From positions 1-64,000 of the forward strand of contig NZ_JAJMZJ010000003.1 in NCBI RefSeq assembly GCF_021012875.1: 64,000 nt of DNA, given 5' to 3'. Each line of letters opens with the position of its first letter. The stretch's first letter is position 1. Both the position numbers and the translations under genes were made by a program. Below the pieces are notes generated by a model that did not search any database, was not told the DNA's origin, and saw only the letters and a list, made by a program, of their open reading frames with translations. This DNA is from Peptoniphilus sp. KCTC 25270. Its GTDB lineage: Bacteria > Bacillota > Clostridia > Tissierellales > Peptoniphilaceae. This document shows positions 1 through 8,583 of this stretch, one piece after another.

Positions 1-36
1 TTTCAAATGTCGTTCGTCTTTTTGGTTTTTATTCAT
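1..36 (-). CDS. second tandem copy of small hypothetical protein (partial, 5' end only)
   Basis: Only the first twelve codons (MNKNQKDERHLK) are inside the window. They match the N-terminus of the protein at 75-359 exactly, with the same upstream GGAGTGG ribosome site. The gene leaves the window at its 3' side, so whether the rest is intact cannot be seen. No function is known. Confidence 0.7.
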   Translation of the reverse strand, partial: MNKNQKDERHLK

Positions 37-77
37 TTCTATCCACTCCATATATGTCCAACAAACCGATTTTCTTA
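1..77 (-). repeat. left copy of 323-bp-spaced direct repeat
   Basis: This stretch is identical, base for base, to 324-400 (offset 323). Read on the minus strand it carries the stop codon of the small gene at 75-359, then a leader, ribosome site and the first codons of the next copy of that gene. The repeat runs off the window edge, so its full length and copy number are unknown. It looks like a tandem gene duplication. Confidence 0.95.
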
Positions 78-359
78 CTCTTCATATTCATATTCAATGG
101 ATAGAGCTTCTTGTATCTGCTCATCTGTAATATGCTTTTCTTTTAGAAATTCTACCGTATACCCTTGCTCTAGCAACCGTCGAATTGCCATTAAGCGAGT
201 TCTCCTGTGTATTTCTTCTGCACCTTCTATTTGTGCTGGTGTTAAATCTCCAGATATACTTTGAGAATTGCAACGTTCTTGGAAATCCAAAGCACTTTCA
301 TATTCTGTCCATTCTTCTGGCGGTTTCAAATGTCGTTCGTCTTTTTGGTTTTTATTCAT
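75..359 (-). CDS. small hypothetical protein, tandem-duplicated, 94 aa
   Basis: I do not recognise this protein. It is charged and largely helical, with no signal peptide or membrane segment. The C-terminal half (RRLLEQGYTVEFLKEKHITDEQIQEAL) resembles the helical tails of some PD-(D/E)XK transposase-like (Rpn) proteins, which is a weak resemblance only. I chose the ATG at 359 because GGAGTGG lies six bases upstream; an in-frame ATG at 374 has no good ribosome site. The stop codon sits on the repeat junction, so the next copy of the gene begins about 40 bases downstream. It is separated from the flavodiiron gene by a terminator. Confidence 0.6.
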   Translation of the reverse strand: MNKNQKDERHLKPPEEWTEYESALDFQERCNSQSISGDLTPAQIEGAEEIHRRTRLMAIRRLLEQGYTVEFLKEKHITDEQIQEALSIEYEYEE

Positions 360-400
360 TTCTATCCACTCCATATATGTCCAACAAACCGATTTTCTTA
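324..400 (-). repeat. right copy of 323-bp-spaced direct repeat
   Basis: Identical to 1-77. It covers the leader, ribosome site and first codons of the small gene at 75-359. The perfect identity implies a recent duplication or ongoing homogenisation. Confidence 0.95.
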
Positions 401-478
401 TAGAGTTTTTTATTCCTTTGGTTGGTTAGATTATATCACTTTCTTTTCCCTATCTACATACATTTCTTTACAAAAAAA

Positions 479-496
479 GAGAGGATTTCTCCTCTC
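479..496 (-). terminator. intrinsic terminator after the flavodiiron gene
   Basis: A 7-bp stem GAGAGGA/TCCTCTC with a 4-base loop is followed on the minus strand by a run of seven T. It lies directly after the stop codon at 503. Confidence 0.85.
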
Positions 497-502
497 TTTT
501 TC

Positions 503-1714
503 TTATTTTTCTTTTTTCATTGAGTCGATAATTGCATCGGCTAATGAATCTAAATCTTTTTCGTCTGTTTCTTTTAATGCAGAACTAATTGACATATCGG
601 TTCCTAGTACGTCCATTAATTTCATTTCTTCGTCTAAGAATTCTGCCATTAATCCGCCAGATGTTGGAGCCCATGATCCGTTTTCCATCAAGGCTACGGT
701 TCTGTTTTGTACGTTTAACAACTTCATTTCATGTAAGTAATTGTACATGATTGGATAGATTTCCAAGTTGTAAGTTACAGAAGCCAATACGATGTGGCTG
801 AAACGGAATGTTTCAGAAATCAATGTTGATACATGGGTATTGGATACGTCATAAACGTGTACGTTTGTCATACCGCGTTCGCACAATTTAGATGCTAGGG
901 CTTGTGCAGCGTGTTCTGTGTTTCCGTACATAGATGCGTAAACAATCAATACGCCTTCTTCTTCTGGTTCGTAGCGGCTCCATTTGTCGTATTTTTCAAT
1001 TAGGTAGCCTAAATCTTCTCTCCAAACGGGACCATGTAATGGACAAATCATTTTAATGTCGATGGTTCCGGCTTTTTTGAGTAGATCTTGTACGAATGTT
1101 CCGTATTTTCCTACGATGTTTGTGTAGTAACGGCGTGCGTCGTCTAACCAGTCGCGGTCAAAGTTTACTTCGTCTGCGAATAGTTTTCCGTCCAATGCGC
1201 CGAAGGTTCCGAAAGCATCGGCTGCGAACAATACGCCGTTTGTTGTATCGAAGGATACCATGGCTTCTGGCCAGTGTACCATTGGGGCTTCTACAAATAA
1301 AATTTCGTGTTTACCGAATTTCATTGTGTCGCCTTCTTTTACTTCGATTTCTCTTCCGTCAACGTTAAAGCCGAATTGGCGCATAATCATGAAAGATCTT
1401 TCTGTTGAAATAATCTTAACATTTGGGAAGTGCATCAATACTTCTTCTACGCTGGCACCGTGGTCTGGTTCCATGTGGTTGATTACCATATAGTCTAGGT
1501 CACGGCCGTCTAATACGTGTTTTACGTTTTCGATAAATTCTCTGCATACAGACCAGTCTACTGTATCGAATAATACAGTTTTTTCGTCCATTAATACATA
1601 AGAGTTATAGGATACCCCTTTTGGAATGGGGTGAATGTTTTCGAATAAGTGGAGTCGGTGGTCGTTGGCCCCTACCCAATATAAATCGTCCGTTACTTTT
1701 CTTACGCAATACAT
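503..1714 (-). CDS. fprA: flavodiiron protein (FprA/ROO type), 403 aa
   Basis: Cytoplasmic A-type flavoprotein that reduces O2 to water and/or NO to N2O, usually taking electrons from rubredoxin. The N-terminal metallo-beta-lactamase-like domain (about 1-250) has a full di-iron ligand set: H80-x-E82-x-D84-H85, H147, D166 and H228. The C-terminal flavodoxin domain (about 254-400) starts with VLIVYASMYGNTEHA, the FMN-phosphate loop. The length is typical of the family. It lies 22 bases downstream of the acyl-CoA dehydrogenase fused to rubredoxin, so the two are very likely co-transcribed and the fused rubredoxin is a plausible electron donor (inference). Preference for O2 over NO cannot be decided from sequence. 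Confidence 0.95.
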   Translation of the reverse strand: MYCVRKVTDDLYWVGANDHRLHLFENIHPIPKGVSYNSYVLMDEKTVLFDTVDWSVCREFIENVKHVLDGRDLDYMVINHMEPDHGASVEEVLMHFPNVKIISTERSFMIMRQFGFNVDGREIEVKEGDTMKFGKHEILFVEAPMVHWPEAMVSFDTTNGVLFAADAFGTFGALDGKLFADEVNFDRDWLDDARRYYTNIVGKYGTFVQDLLKKAGTIDIKMICPLHGPVWREDLGYLIEKYDKWSRYEPEEEGVLIVYASMYGNTEHAAQALASKLCERGMTNVHVYDVSNTHVSTLISETFRFSHIVLASVTYNLEIYPIMYNYLHEMKLLNVQNRTVALMENGSWAPTSGGLMAEFLDEEMKLMDVLGTDMSISSALKETDEKDLDSLADAIIDSMKKEK

Positions 1715-1736
1715 TTTCTACCTCCTATGGCCTGAT

Positions 1737-3674
1737 TTACTCAAAAGTACGATCTTCAGGGAATTCCACTTTTATGAAGCTGTCTTTGTCTTCACCACAT
1801 TGTGGACAAATCCATTCTTCTGGTAATTTTTGGAATGTTGTTCCTGGTTCGATTTCGTTTTCTTCGTCACCGCGATCTGCGTCATATTCGTATCCACAGC
1901 CTTTACATACGTATAGTCCGTAAGATGGTGCGGTTTTCTTTGGTTTTTGACGTTTCATCTTAACCATTGGTGGCGCTTCTTCTTTGTTATCCAATCCCAA
2001 TTCTGCAATCAAAAGTGGAGCGATGGTATGAATATCACCTACGATACCATAGTCACAGTTTTTGAAGATTGGTGCGTTTTTCGCTGTGTTAATTGCTACG
2101 ATTGTTGCCGCGTCTTTGATACCTTTCAAATGTTGTCCGGCTCCAGAGATACCACAAGCTACATATAAGTTTCCACGGAATTTTTGTCCTGACATACCTA
2201 CATAGCGTTCCAATGGAAGGTATTTCAATGTTTCTGCTACTGGACGAGAAGCCCCAATTGCAGCACCAAAGGCACGTGCTAAGTCTTTTCCTAGAGGTAC
2301 ATTTTCTTCGCCGCCGATACCTTTACCGATGGATACAACTCTTTCGGCTTCATTGATTGGAGTTTCTAAATCGATTCCTACACCGAAGTCATAACCGTCT
2401 TTTTTCAATTGTTCTACCAATGCTTTTACGTTGGCTTCGTCAGATCCTTCATCGAAGATTTGTTTTTTGCGTACGCCTGTGATGGCTGCTTTTTTCTTCG
2501 CTGCTTTTGCAGATCCGCCGCTGTCTTTTGCCAAACGTCCAATAATGTTCGCTGCAATTACGACACGTTGGATTTCGTTGGTTCCTTCGTAAATGGTTGT
2601 AATTTTTGCGTCACGATAAGCGCGTTCTACTTCCATACCTTTTAGGTAACCGGATCCACCGAAAATTTGCAATGCGTCATTTACTACTTCTAATGCAATA
2701 TCAGAAGCGTACATTTTTGCCATAGCGGCTTCTTTTCCGTAAGGTTCGTGGTGTGTTTTTAGATCGGCTGCACGATAAATCAATAGACGTGCTGTTTCCA
2801 ATTTTGTGTGCATATCAGCCAATTTGAAGGCGATGGCTTGTTGAGCGGCAATTGGTTTGCCGAATTGGATTCTTTCTTTTGAGTAATTTAATGCGTGTTC
2901 GTAGGCACCTTGTGCAATCCCTAATGCTTGGGCTGCGATACCAATACGTCCACCATCCAATGTTGCCATGGCTACGTTGAAGCCTTTTCCTTCTTTACCT
3001 AATAGATTTTCTTTTGGTACTTTTACGTTGTTGAAAATCAATTCTGCTGTTGTGGAGGAACGGATACCCAATTTATCATAGTGATCTCCGTAAGTGAATC
3101 CTTCCCATCCTTTTTCTACGATAAAAGCGGAGATTCCTTTGGTTCCAATGTCTGGAGTTGTTACGGCAAATACTACGTATGTGTCCGCTGCTGGTGCGTT
3201 GGTAATGAAGATTTTGTTCCCGTTAAGGATGTAGTGATCTCCTTCTAATACGGCAGTTGTTTCGGTTCCGCCGGCATCAGATCCTGCTTCTGGTTCTGTT
3301 AAACCAAAGGCGCCTACTTTTTCCCCTTTTGCCAATGGAATTAAGTATTTTTGTTTTTGTTCTTCCGTTCCATAATGATAAATTGGCCAAGTTCCTAGGG
3401 ATGTATGGGCAGATAAAATTACGCCTACCCCACCATCTACACGAGATAATTCTTCTACGGCAATGGCGTAAGAAATGGCATCAAGACCAGCTCCACCGTA
3501 TTCAGTTTCATAAGGTACGCCCATAATTCCTAAATCGGCCATACCTTTTACAATTTCTTCTGGATACTCATTGTTTTGATCCAATTTGAAGGCAATGGGA
3601 GCTACATTTTCTTCCGCAAATGCACGTACTTTTTTCCGTAGGGCTTCATGAGCCTCCGTTGTTTTGAATAGCAT
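1737..3674 (-). CDS. acyl-CoA dehydrogenase - EtfA FAD domain - rubredoxin fusion, 645 aa
   Basis: Three domains in one chain. Residues 1-382 are a short-chain acyl-CoA dehydrogenase with the catalytic base in YE363GTNEIQR. Residues about 437-560 match the C-terminal FAD-binding domain of ETF alpha (GASRPVAE, YVACGISGAGQHLKG, IVAIN, DYGIVGD); the N-terminal EtfA domain is absent. Residues 585-637 are a rubredoxin with C590xxC593 and C623xxC626. A KKTAPS-type linker joins the last two. The inferred electron route is acyl-CoA to dehydrogenase FAD to EtfA-type FAD to rubredoxin, and then to the flavodiiron protein encoded next. The start has AGGAGG just upstream, and a good sigma-A-type promoter lies at 3794-3822. 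The natural substrate is probably butyryl-CoA or a similar short chain, but this is not proven. Confidence 0.93.
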   Translation of the reverse strand: MLFKTTEAHEALRKKVRAFAEENVAPIAFKLDQNNEYPEEIVKGMADLGIMGVPYETEYGGAGLDAISYAIAVEELSRVDGGVGVILSAHTSLGTWPIYHYGTEEQKQKYLIPLAKGEKVGAFGLTEPEAGSDAGGTETTAVLEGDHYILNGNKIFITNAPAADTYVVFAVTTPDIGTKGISAFIVEKGWEGFTYGDHYDKLGIRSSTTAELIFNNVKVPKENLLGKEGKGFNVAMATLDGGRIGIAAQALGIAQGAYEHALNYSKERIQFGKPIAAQQAIAFKLADMHTKLETARLLIYRAADLKTHHEPYGKEAAMAKMYASDIALEVVNDALQIFGGSGYLKGMEVERAYRDAKITTIYEGTNEIQRVVIAANIIGRLAKDSGGSAKAAKKKAAITGVRKKQIFDEGSDEANVKALVEQLKKDGYDFGVGIDLETPINEAERVVSIGKGIGGEENVPLGKDLARAFGAAIGASRPVAETLKYLPLERYVGMSGQKFRGNLYVACGISGAGQHLKGIKDAATIVAINTAKNAPIFKNCDYGIVGDIHTIAPLLIAELGLDNKEEAPPMVKMKRQKPKKTAPSYGLYVCKGCGYEYDADRGDEENEIEPGTTFQKLPEEWICPQCGEDKDSFIKVEFPEDRTFE

Positions 3675-3793
3675 TATTTTCCTCCTTGCAATATATAAAT
3701 ACTATAAATGTGGACTTATGAATTGGTGGATAATACGTTTTCCTCTTGAAAAAATAAAAAAACAAATTAACAACACCTTTTAAGTATAGATTG

Positions 3794-3822
3794 AGTATAG
3801 CACTCCGAAATTCCTTTGTAAA
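3794..3822 (-). promoter_or_regulatory. sigma-A promoter for the fusion/fprA operon
   Basis: On the minus strand a -35 TTTACA (3822-3817) and a -10 TATACT (3799-3794) are separated by exactly 17 bases. Transcription would start about 110 bases before the gene at 3674, so the fusion and fprA can be expressed separately from the upstream paralogue. Confidence 0.7.
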
Positions 3823-3899
3823 GTGGAAAATATACAAAATTTTTATTTTCACATTTTCCTCTCTAAAATTTCTTCTGTGCTATTCTCTTTCTATACAGA

Positions 3900-3919
3900 G
3901 GAGCGTTCTAGGACGCTCC
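3900..3919. terminator. GC-rich hairpin between the two acyl-CoA dehydrogenase genes
   Basis: A perfect 7-bp stem GGAGCGT/ACGCTCC with a TCTAGG loop. The T-run follows it on the plus strand (TTTTATT), whereas the upstream gene is on the minus strand, so its role as terminator of that gene is uncertain. The rest of the interval 3675-3971 holds the promoter above and no other gene. Confidence 0.4.
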
Positions 3920-3971
3920 TTTTATTCATGGGACTTTCTGTTATTTTTCTAGGTTTGATTTTGGGGGTTGA

Positions 3972-5663
3972 TTATTTTTCTTCGCCTAGAGCTTTGATTA
4001 ACATTGGTCCTATTTCATGAATATCTCCTACAATACCATAGTCTGCATTTTCGAAAATGGTTGCACTTGGATCGTTGTTAATGGCTACTATGGTTTTTGC
4101 TTCTGCAATTCCTTTTAGATGTTGGATGGCTCCTGAAATTCCTGCGGCAACATATAGGGTGCCTTTGAATCTTTGGCCAGATAGTCCTACGTAGCGATCC
4201 AATGATACGTATTTTGCAAATTCTGCAATTGGACGAGAAGCTCCTATGGCTGCGCCAAAGGCTTTGGCTAATTCTTTTGCCATTGTCATATTTTCTTCGT
4301 CACCAATTCCGTTTCCTACAGCTACCACTTTGTCTGCTTTGTTAATTGGTGCGTCTAAGTCTACTTTTGATTTTAAGTCGATTCCATCGGCTTTTAGTTT
4401 TTCGATTAAGGCTTTTACATTGGCTTCAGCAGAACCTTCGTCGATCATAATATTTTTACGTTCTCCCGTTGCTGCTACTTTTTTTGTTTCTACTTTGCCT
4501 TCTTTTTTCGCATCACGGCTTAATTTTCCGATAATACTTGCTGCGATTACAACACGTTGGATTTCGTTGGTTCCTTCGTAAATAGTTGTAATTTTTGCAT
4601 CGCGATAGGCGCGCTCTACTAACATACCTTTTAGGTAACCGGATCCACCGAAGATTTGCAATGCGTCATTTACTACTTCATGGGCAATGTCTGATGCATA
4701 CATTTTTGCCATAGCAGCTTCTTTTCCGTATGGTTCGTGGTGTGTTTTTAGAGAAGCCGCGTGATAAATCATCAAGCGTGCTGTATCTAATTTTGTTGCC
4801 ATATCGGCCAATTTGAAGGCGATGGCTTGTTGAGCGGCAATTGGTTTGCCGAATTGGATTCTTTCTTTTGAATAGGTCAACGCTTCTTCATAGGCACCTT
4901 GAGCGATTCCCAAGGCTTGAGAGGCGATACCAATACGTCCACCATCTAGTGTTTTCATGGCGATTTTGAATCCTTCCCCTTCTTTGCCTAATAGATTTTC
5001 TTTTGGTACTTTTACGTTGTTGAAAATCAATTCTGCGGTTGTGGAGGAACGGATTCCCAATTTGTCGTAATGATCTCCGTAGGTAAATCCTTCCCAACCT
5101 TTTTCTACGATGAAAGCGGAGATTCCTTTGGTTCCGACTCCTTTTTTGGTTACGGCAAAGACTACATACACTTCTGCATTGGGAGCATTGGTAATGAAGA
5201 TTTTGTTCCCGTTAAGAATGTAGTGATCGCCATCCAATACGGCGGTTGTTTCGGTTCCACCGGCGTCAGATCCTGCGTTTGGTTCTGTTAATCCATAAGC
5301 GCCTACTTTTTCTCCTTTTGCCAATGGAATTAAGTATTTTTGTTTTTGTTCTTCGGTTCCGAACTCTGCAATTGGCCAAGCTCCCAGGGATGTATGAGCA
5401 GATAAAATTACGCCTACTCCTCCATCTACACGGGACATTTCTTCTACGGCAATGGCGTAAGAAATAGCGTCAAGACCGGCTCCGCCATATTCCGTGTCGT
5501 AAGGAATTCCCATAATTCCTAAATCGGCCATACCTTTTACAATTTCTTCTGGATACTCATTGTTTTGATCCAATTTGAATGCGATTGGTTTTACTTCTGC
5601 TTCGGCAAATTCACGAATTTTTTTCCGAAGGGCTTCATGTTCATCCGTTGTTCTAAATAACAT
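3972..5663 (-). CDS. acyl-CoA dehydrogenase - EtfA FAD domain fusion, 563 aa
   Basis: Close paralogue of the downstream 645-aa protein but ending after the EtfA-type domain, with no rubredoxin. Residues 1-382 form the acyl-CoA dehydrogenase (catalytic YE363G, same position as the paralogue). A Lys-rich linker of about 25 residues follows, then the ETF-alpha C-terminal FAD domain (GASRPIAEFAKY, YVAAGISGAIQHLKG, DYGIVGD). No etfB or full etfA lies in the window, so the electron acceptor is unknown; it could be a separate rubredoxin, ferredoxin or the EtfB protein. Long DNA tracts are identical to the neighbour (65 bp at 2818-2882 and 4807-4871), a sign of recent duplication or gene conversion. 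An AAGGAGA ribosome site precedes the ATG. Confidence 0.92.
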   Translation of the reverse strand: MLFRTTDEHEALRKKIREFAEAEVKPIAFKLDQNNEYPEEIVKGMADLGIMGIPYDTEYGGAGLDAISYAIAVEEMSRVDGGVGVILSAHTSLGAWPIAEFGTEEQKQKYLIPLAKGEKVGAYGLTEPNAGSDAGGTETTAVLDGDHYILNGNKIFITNAPNAEVYVVFAVTKKGVGTKGISAFIVEKGWEGFTYGDHYDKLGIRSSTTAELIFNNVKVPKENLLGKEGEGFKIAMKTLDGGRIGIASQALGIAQGAYEEALTYSKERIQFGKPIAAQQAIAFKLADMATKLDTARLMIYHAASLKTHHEPYGKEAAMAKMYASDIAHEVVNDALQIFGGSGYLKGMLVERAYRDAKITTIYEGTNEIQRVVIAASIIGKLSRDAKKEGKVETKKVAATGERKNIMIDEGSAEANVKALIEKLKADGIDLKSKVDLDAPINKADKVVAVGNGIGDEENMTMAKELAKAFGAAIGASRPIAEFAKYVSLDRYVGLSGQRFKGTLYVAAGISGAIQHLKGIAEAKTIVAINNDPSATIFENADYGIVGDIHEIGPMLIKALGEEK

Positions 5664-5792
5664 AATGTCTCCTTTAGTATAATGGGCTTTGCCCTTAATA
5701 TTTCTTCAATATTCTCTTTTTACCCGAGAATCTTCCCATAAAACTTTTCCCTAAAAATTCTCTCTTACTATTTCCGATTTTTTTGGTAAGTT

Positions 5793-7640
5793 TTAATTTG
5801 TCTCGATTTTCTTATATTGAGCGATTCCCAAAAAAGTCATTTCCTTTTGAATATAGCCGTTTTCTTCCAGTTTGTTTAGCTTTCCTTCTAACATGGAAAT
5901 GGTGTAGCTTTTGTGGGTTTTCTTTTCTAGGGCTTGTATCAAGTTTAGCAAACCGGTTGAGGCGTTAATGGGCAAAAATTCTTCAATGTCACGATAAAAT
6001 GCTTCAAAATCTTCTTTTCGAATTTGAGCCAATTCGTCAAAAGGATTTTCTGTGTGAGGACTTTCGGTTAAGGCCCCACGAATTCGCCCGTAGGTTGTCC
6101 GTCCCATTTGAGAGGAGGAAATAAATACATCTCCTGTTCTTAAATAAGGAAGACGGCGGGTTTCTTCCGTGGACAAATCCGTTTCTTCTCGAATGGTGTC
6201 AATATCAGAGGCACGAACGGTTCGGAAGATCATCTTTGTATTGAGTTGGGCCGTTATGGTTTCGTCCAATAGAGTAGGCCGTTGGGTTGCTAAAACAAGG
6301 AATACGCCATATTTTCTTCCTTCTTGGCTAATTTCTCGAAGAACCGATTTGGAAGGGCTGTCGTATCCTTTGGGAGCGAAGTTGTGGCTTTCGTCGGTAA
6401 TGATAAAAAATGGTGGGAAAAATTCTACTGCCGAAATTTCTCGGAATTTTGCGTCCTTATATTCTCGTCTTTTGTTGTATAAATCCTTTAACAAATAGGT
6501 GGCATAAACTTGGATCATCCGTGTGGATCCTTGAATTACGGCAAGTTTTCCCAATTGCAAAACTTCTTCTATGGCTTTGCTATCTTTGTTGAAGACTCCT
6601 TCTCTTTGAAGGGACAACAGACGCCAGTTGATTCCTCGAACGGAGGCAGGAGCGGCTTTGGAATTGTATTTTTCGTACACTTCCTTTACTTTTTGCCATT
6701 TTTTCTGATCACTTGGTTTATCGGCGTAATCGATTCGATTTTGAATCCGTTCAGGACTTCCTTCTTCTTGTCCATCCATTAAAAGGGATACTCTTGTCTG
6801 GAATAATTCGAAGGAATTTCCCTTGGAAAACAATACATCTACCACACTATTCATACTGTCTGTTAAGGGAGAAATGGCGGATAGAAGATTTTTTAAGTCG
6901 CTGGCGCCAATGTCTTCAAATCGAACCCCTATGTCGATTCCTATTTGGAAACGCTCATGGTTTTCCGTAAAGGTTCTTCCATAGGGCTCACTTTTATTGG
7001 AAAAGTCCATTTCAAAATGGGGATCAAGAACAATCCCAGGAATGGATTTTTTCATAAATTCTTCCAATAAAACTCTAAGGCCAAAGGATTTTCCGGAACC
7101 AGATCCGCCAAATACGCCAATGTGCGGATATTGATGCATTCCTCGAATGTTCATTAAATAAGGGACTTCGGTTTGTGCTCGATATTCCCCTTCTTCAAAA
7201 GTGTAGAGAAGATTTTTCTTTTCTTCCCCCATTCCCTTGGCCAAATCCGCTGTGTTTCGAATGACTCCCAATAATAGCCCTTCTGCAACAGAAGTGGGGG
7301 TTAAAAGGTTTTCTACTTCGTGGAATTCTGGAATTCGCACGTCGCTCCCCGTCAAAATAGGATAGAGGCTTTCGTTGAAAAATCGTACTTTTGCAATGTA
7401 AATGATTTCTTCGTCAATGTCATATCCTATGGCCTTTAGACTACGGAGAACGTCATCGTCTACAAAATCTCCGCCGATATTCATGGGAATAAAACGGTTG
7501 TAGGTTCTCGCTTCAATTACCTCGCCTAAAATATCCCCTTGAACGGGGTCCATAATCATTAAAAATTCGTTGATTCGAAAATTATGGTCTCTGGATCCTA
7601 CCATAACTTCCTGTTGGTTCGTTAATCCTACTACTTTCAT
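5793..7640 (-). CDS. herA: HerA-type hexameric DNA translocase/helicase, 615 aa
   Basis: P-loop ATPase of the HerA/FtsK superfamily that, with NurA, processes DNA ends. An N-terminal beta-barrel-like region is followed by Walker A GGSGSGKS (residues about 178-185), a Walker B region FFIITDESHNF (about 411-421) and the HerA-typical LATQRP and arginine-finger region near TGDVFISSSQMGRTTYGRIR. I chose ATG 7640 because GAGGTGA directly precedes it; a longer reading frame to 7676 would overlap nurA without a ribosome site. The nurA stop codon falls inside this ribosome site, which suggests translational coupling. The family is well studied in archaea; bacterial pairs are rarer and some HerA relatives act in phage defence. 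Confidence 0.9.
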   Translation of the reverse strand: MKVVGLTNQQEVMVGSRDHNFRINEFLMIMDPVQGDILGEVIEARTYNRFIPMNIGGDFVDDDVLRSLKAIGYDIDEEIIYIAKVRFFNESLYPILTGSDVRIPEFHEVENLLTPTSVAEGLLLGVIRNTADLAKGMGEEKKNLLYTFEEGEYRAQTEVPYLMNIRGMHQYPHIGVFGGSGSGKSFGLRVLLEEFMKKSIPGIVLDPHFEMDFSNKSEPYGRTFTENHERFQIGIDIGVRFEDIGASDLKNLLSAISPLTDSMNSVVDVLFSKGNSFELFQTRVSLLMDGQEEGSPERIQNRIDYADKPSDQKKWQKVKEVYEKYNSKAAPASVRGINWRLLSLQREGVFNKDSKAIEEVLQLGKLAVIQGSTRMIQVYATYLLKDLYNKRREYKDAKFREISAVEFFPPFFIITDESHNFAPKGYDSPSKSVLREISQEGRKYGVFLVLATQRPTLLDETITAQLNTKMIFRTVRASDIDTIREETDLSTEETRRLPYLRTGDVFISSSQMGRTTYGRIRGALTESPHTENPFDELAQIRKEDFEAFYRDIEEFLPINASTGLLNLIQALEKKTHKSYTISMLEGKLNKLEENGYIQKEMTFLGIAQYKKIETN

Positions 7641-7647
7641 ATTCACC

Positions 7648-8583
7648 TCAATTTCTGCGATCTCGTTCCGATACAAAGAATCGCTCCAACAATCCTCTGT
7701 CCATATTTTCTTGTAGTAAAGTTTCCAATAGAGCGGGAGTTACCTTACATTCCTTATCTACTATGTCCATCCAATAGGGTACGCCGCGACTTTCCCGTGG
7801 GGTCAAAGTGTAAAGAAGACGGCATAAGTCTTTCAAATTTTCCTTTTGGCTTTGCAAAACATCGATCCCAACGACTTCATTGTGTTTCGATGGGCGATAG
7901 AAGGCGGAGGAAAAACCTTCCTTCCCCTTGGTATTTTGCTCTTCATGGACTAAGAAAATTTCTCCCCGTTCCAATTTTCCGGCTAAGATTTCCCGGTCAT
8001 AAAATTGTTGCCCAAATCCTAAAGCTTCTGAAATCATATTGGTTTTAATGTCTTTAATGGCACCGCAGATTTTTATTTCTTCTCTCTCACAAATTTCCTG
8101 TAGCTTCTGCCATTTTTCTCCGCAATCAATCCGGTAGCGGAGAAGCCCTCCGTCCATAATTATAATGTCTGGGTGGTGTTCTTCAATGGCCGCTATGGCT
8201 GCATCTACTTCCACTTCCGCCAAAAATTGGTTGTGGATTTTGTTCCCGTCCTCTTCCGATTGGGTTCCCAATAAGGGAGTGTAAATTCGCTGGGTAAAAC
8301 AATCTTCTCCCGTTGTTGTCTTGGCTAGTCCTTGAAAAATCTCCACGTAATGGGGATGTGCACCTCCCATTCTTACAGTGGAACCATCCACGCCAACAAT
8401 CAGCCCTATGTTTTTTAACTCCTCTTCTCCCATTTTTTCCATGGTTTCTACCACGCCAACGGTGGGAATGAGTTTTTCTTTTAGTTCCTGAGATTCCATA
8501 TTTAACAAAGCATCGTATTTTTCGTGGAGAACTTGGTTCAAACTTTTTACTTGTTCAATAAATCCTTGGTATTCTTCTCTCAT
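7648..8583 (-). CDS. nurA: NurA-domain nuclease, 311 aa
   Basis: RNase-H-like 5'-to-3' nuclease partner of HerA. Two acidic motifs typical of the NurA fold are visible: GVDGSTVRMGG (D66) and IIIMDGGLLRYR (D144). Further conserved-looking acidic residues occur near the C-terminus (VVGIDVLQSQ, PYWMDIVDK). The gene ends seven bases before the chosen start of herA and overlaps rsmI by four bases (ATGA), so all are one transcription unit. The assignment rests on fold motifs plus the HerA neighbour. The biological role (repair of double-strand breaks or defence) is not shown by the sequence. Confidence 0.85.
   Translation of the reverse strand: MREEYQGFIEQVKSLNQVLHEKYDALLNMESQELKEKLIPTVGVVETMEKMGEEELKNIGLIVGVDGSTVRMGGAHPHYVEIFQGLAKTTTGEDCFTQRIYTPLLGTQSEEDGNKIHNQFLAEVEVDAAIAAIEEHHPDIIIMDGGLLRYRIDCGEKWQKLQEICEREEIKICGAIKDIKTNMISEALGFGQQFYDREILAGKLERGEIFLVHEEQNTKGKEGFSSAFYRPSKHNEVVGIDVLQSQKENLKDLCRLLYTLTPRESRGVPYWMDIVDKECKVTPALLETLLQENMDRGLLERFFVSERDRRN

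Noticed and set aside
261-740. 159-codon plus-strand frame over the fprA end
   Set aside because: It runs through the terminator and antisense to fprA, with no start signal.
3767-3773. Rex operator half-site TTAACAA before the fusion gene
   Set aside because: Only one half of the palindrome is present; the same holds for a half-site near 50630. Too weak to call.
3646-3852. 68-codon minus-strand frame before the fusion gene
   Set aside because: It spans the promoter and leader, is rich in Phe, Lys and Tyr as expected of AT-rich non-coding DNA, and has no ribosome site.
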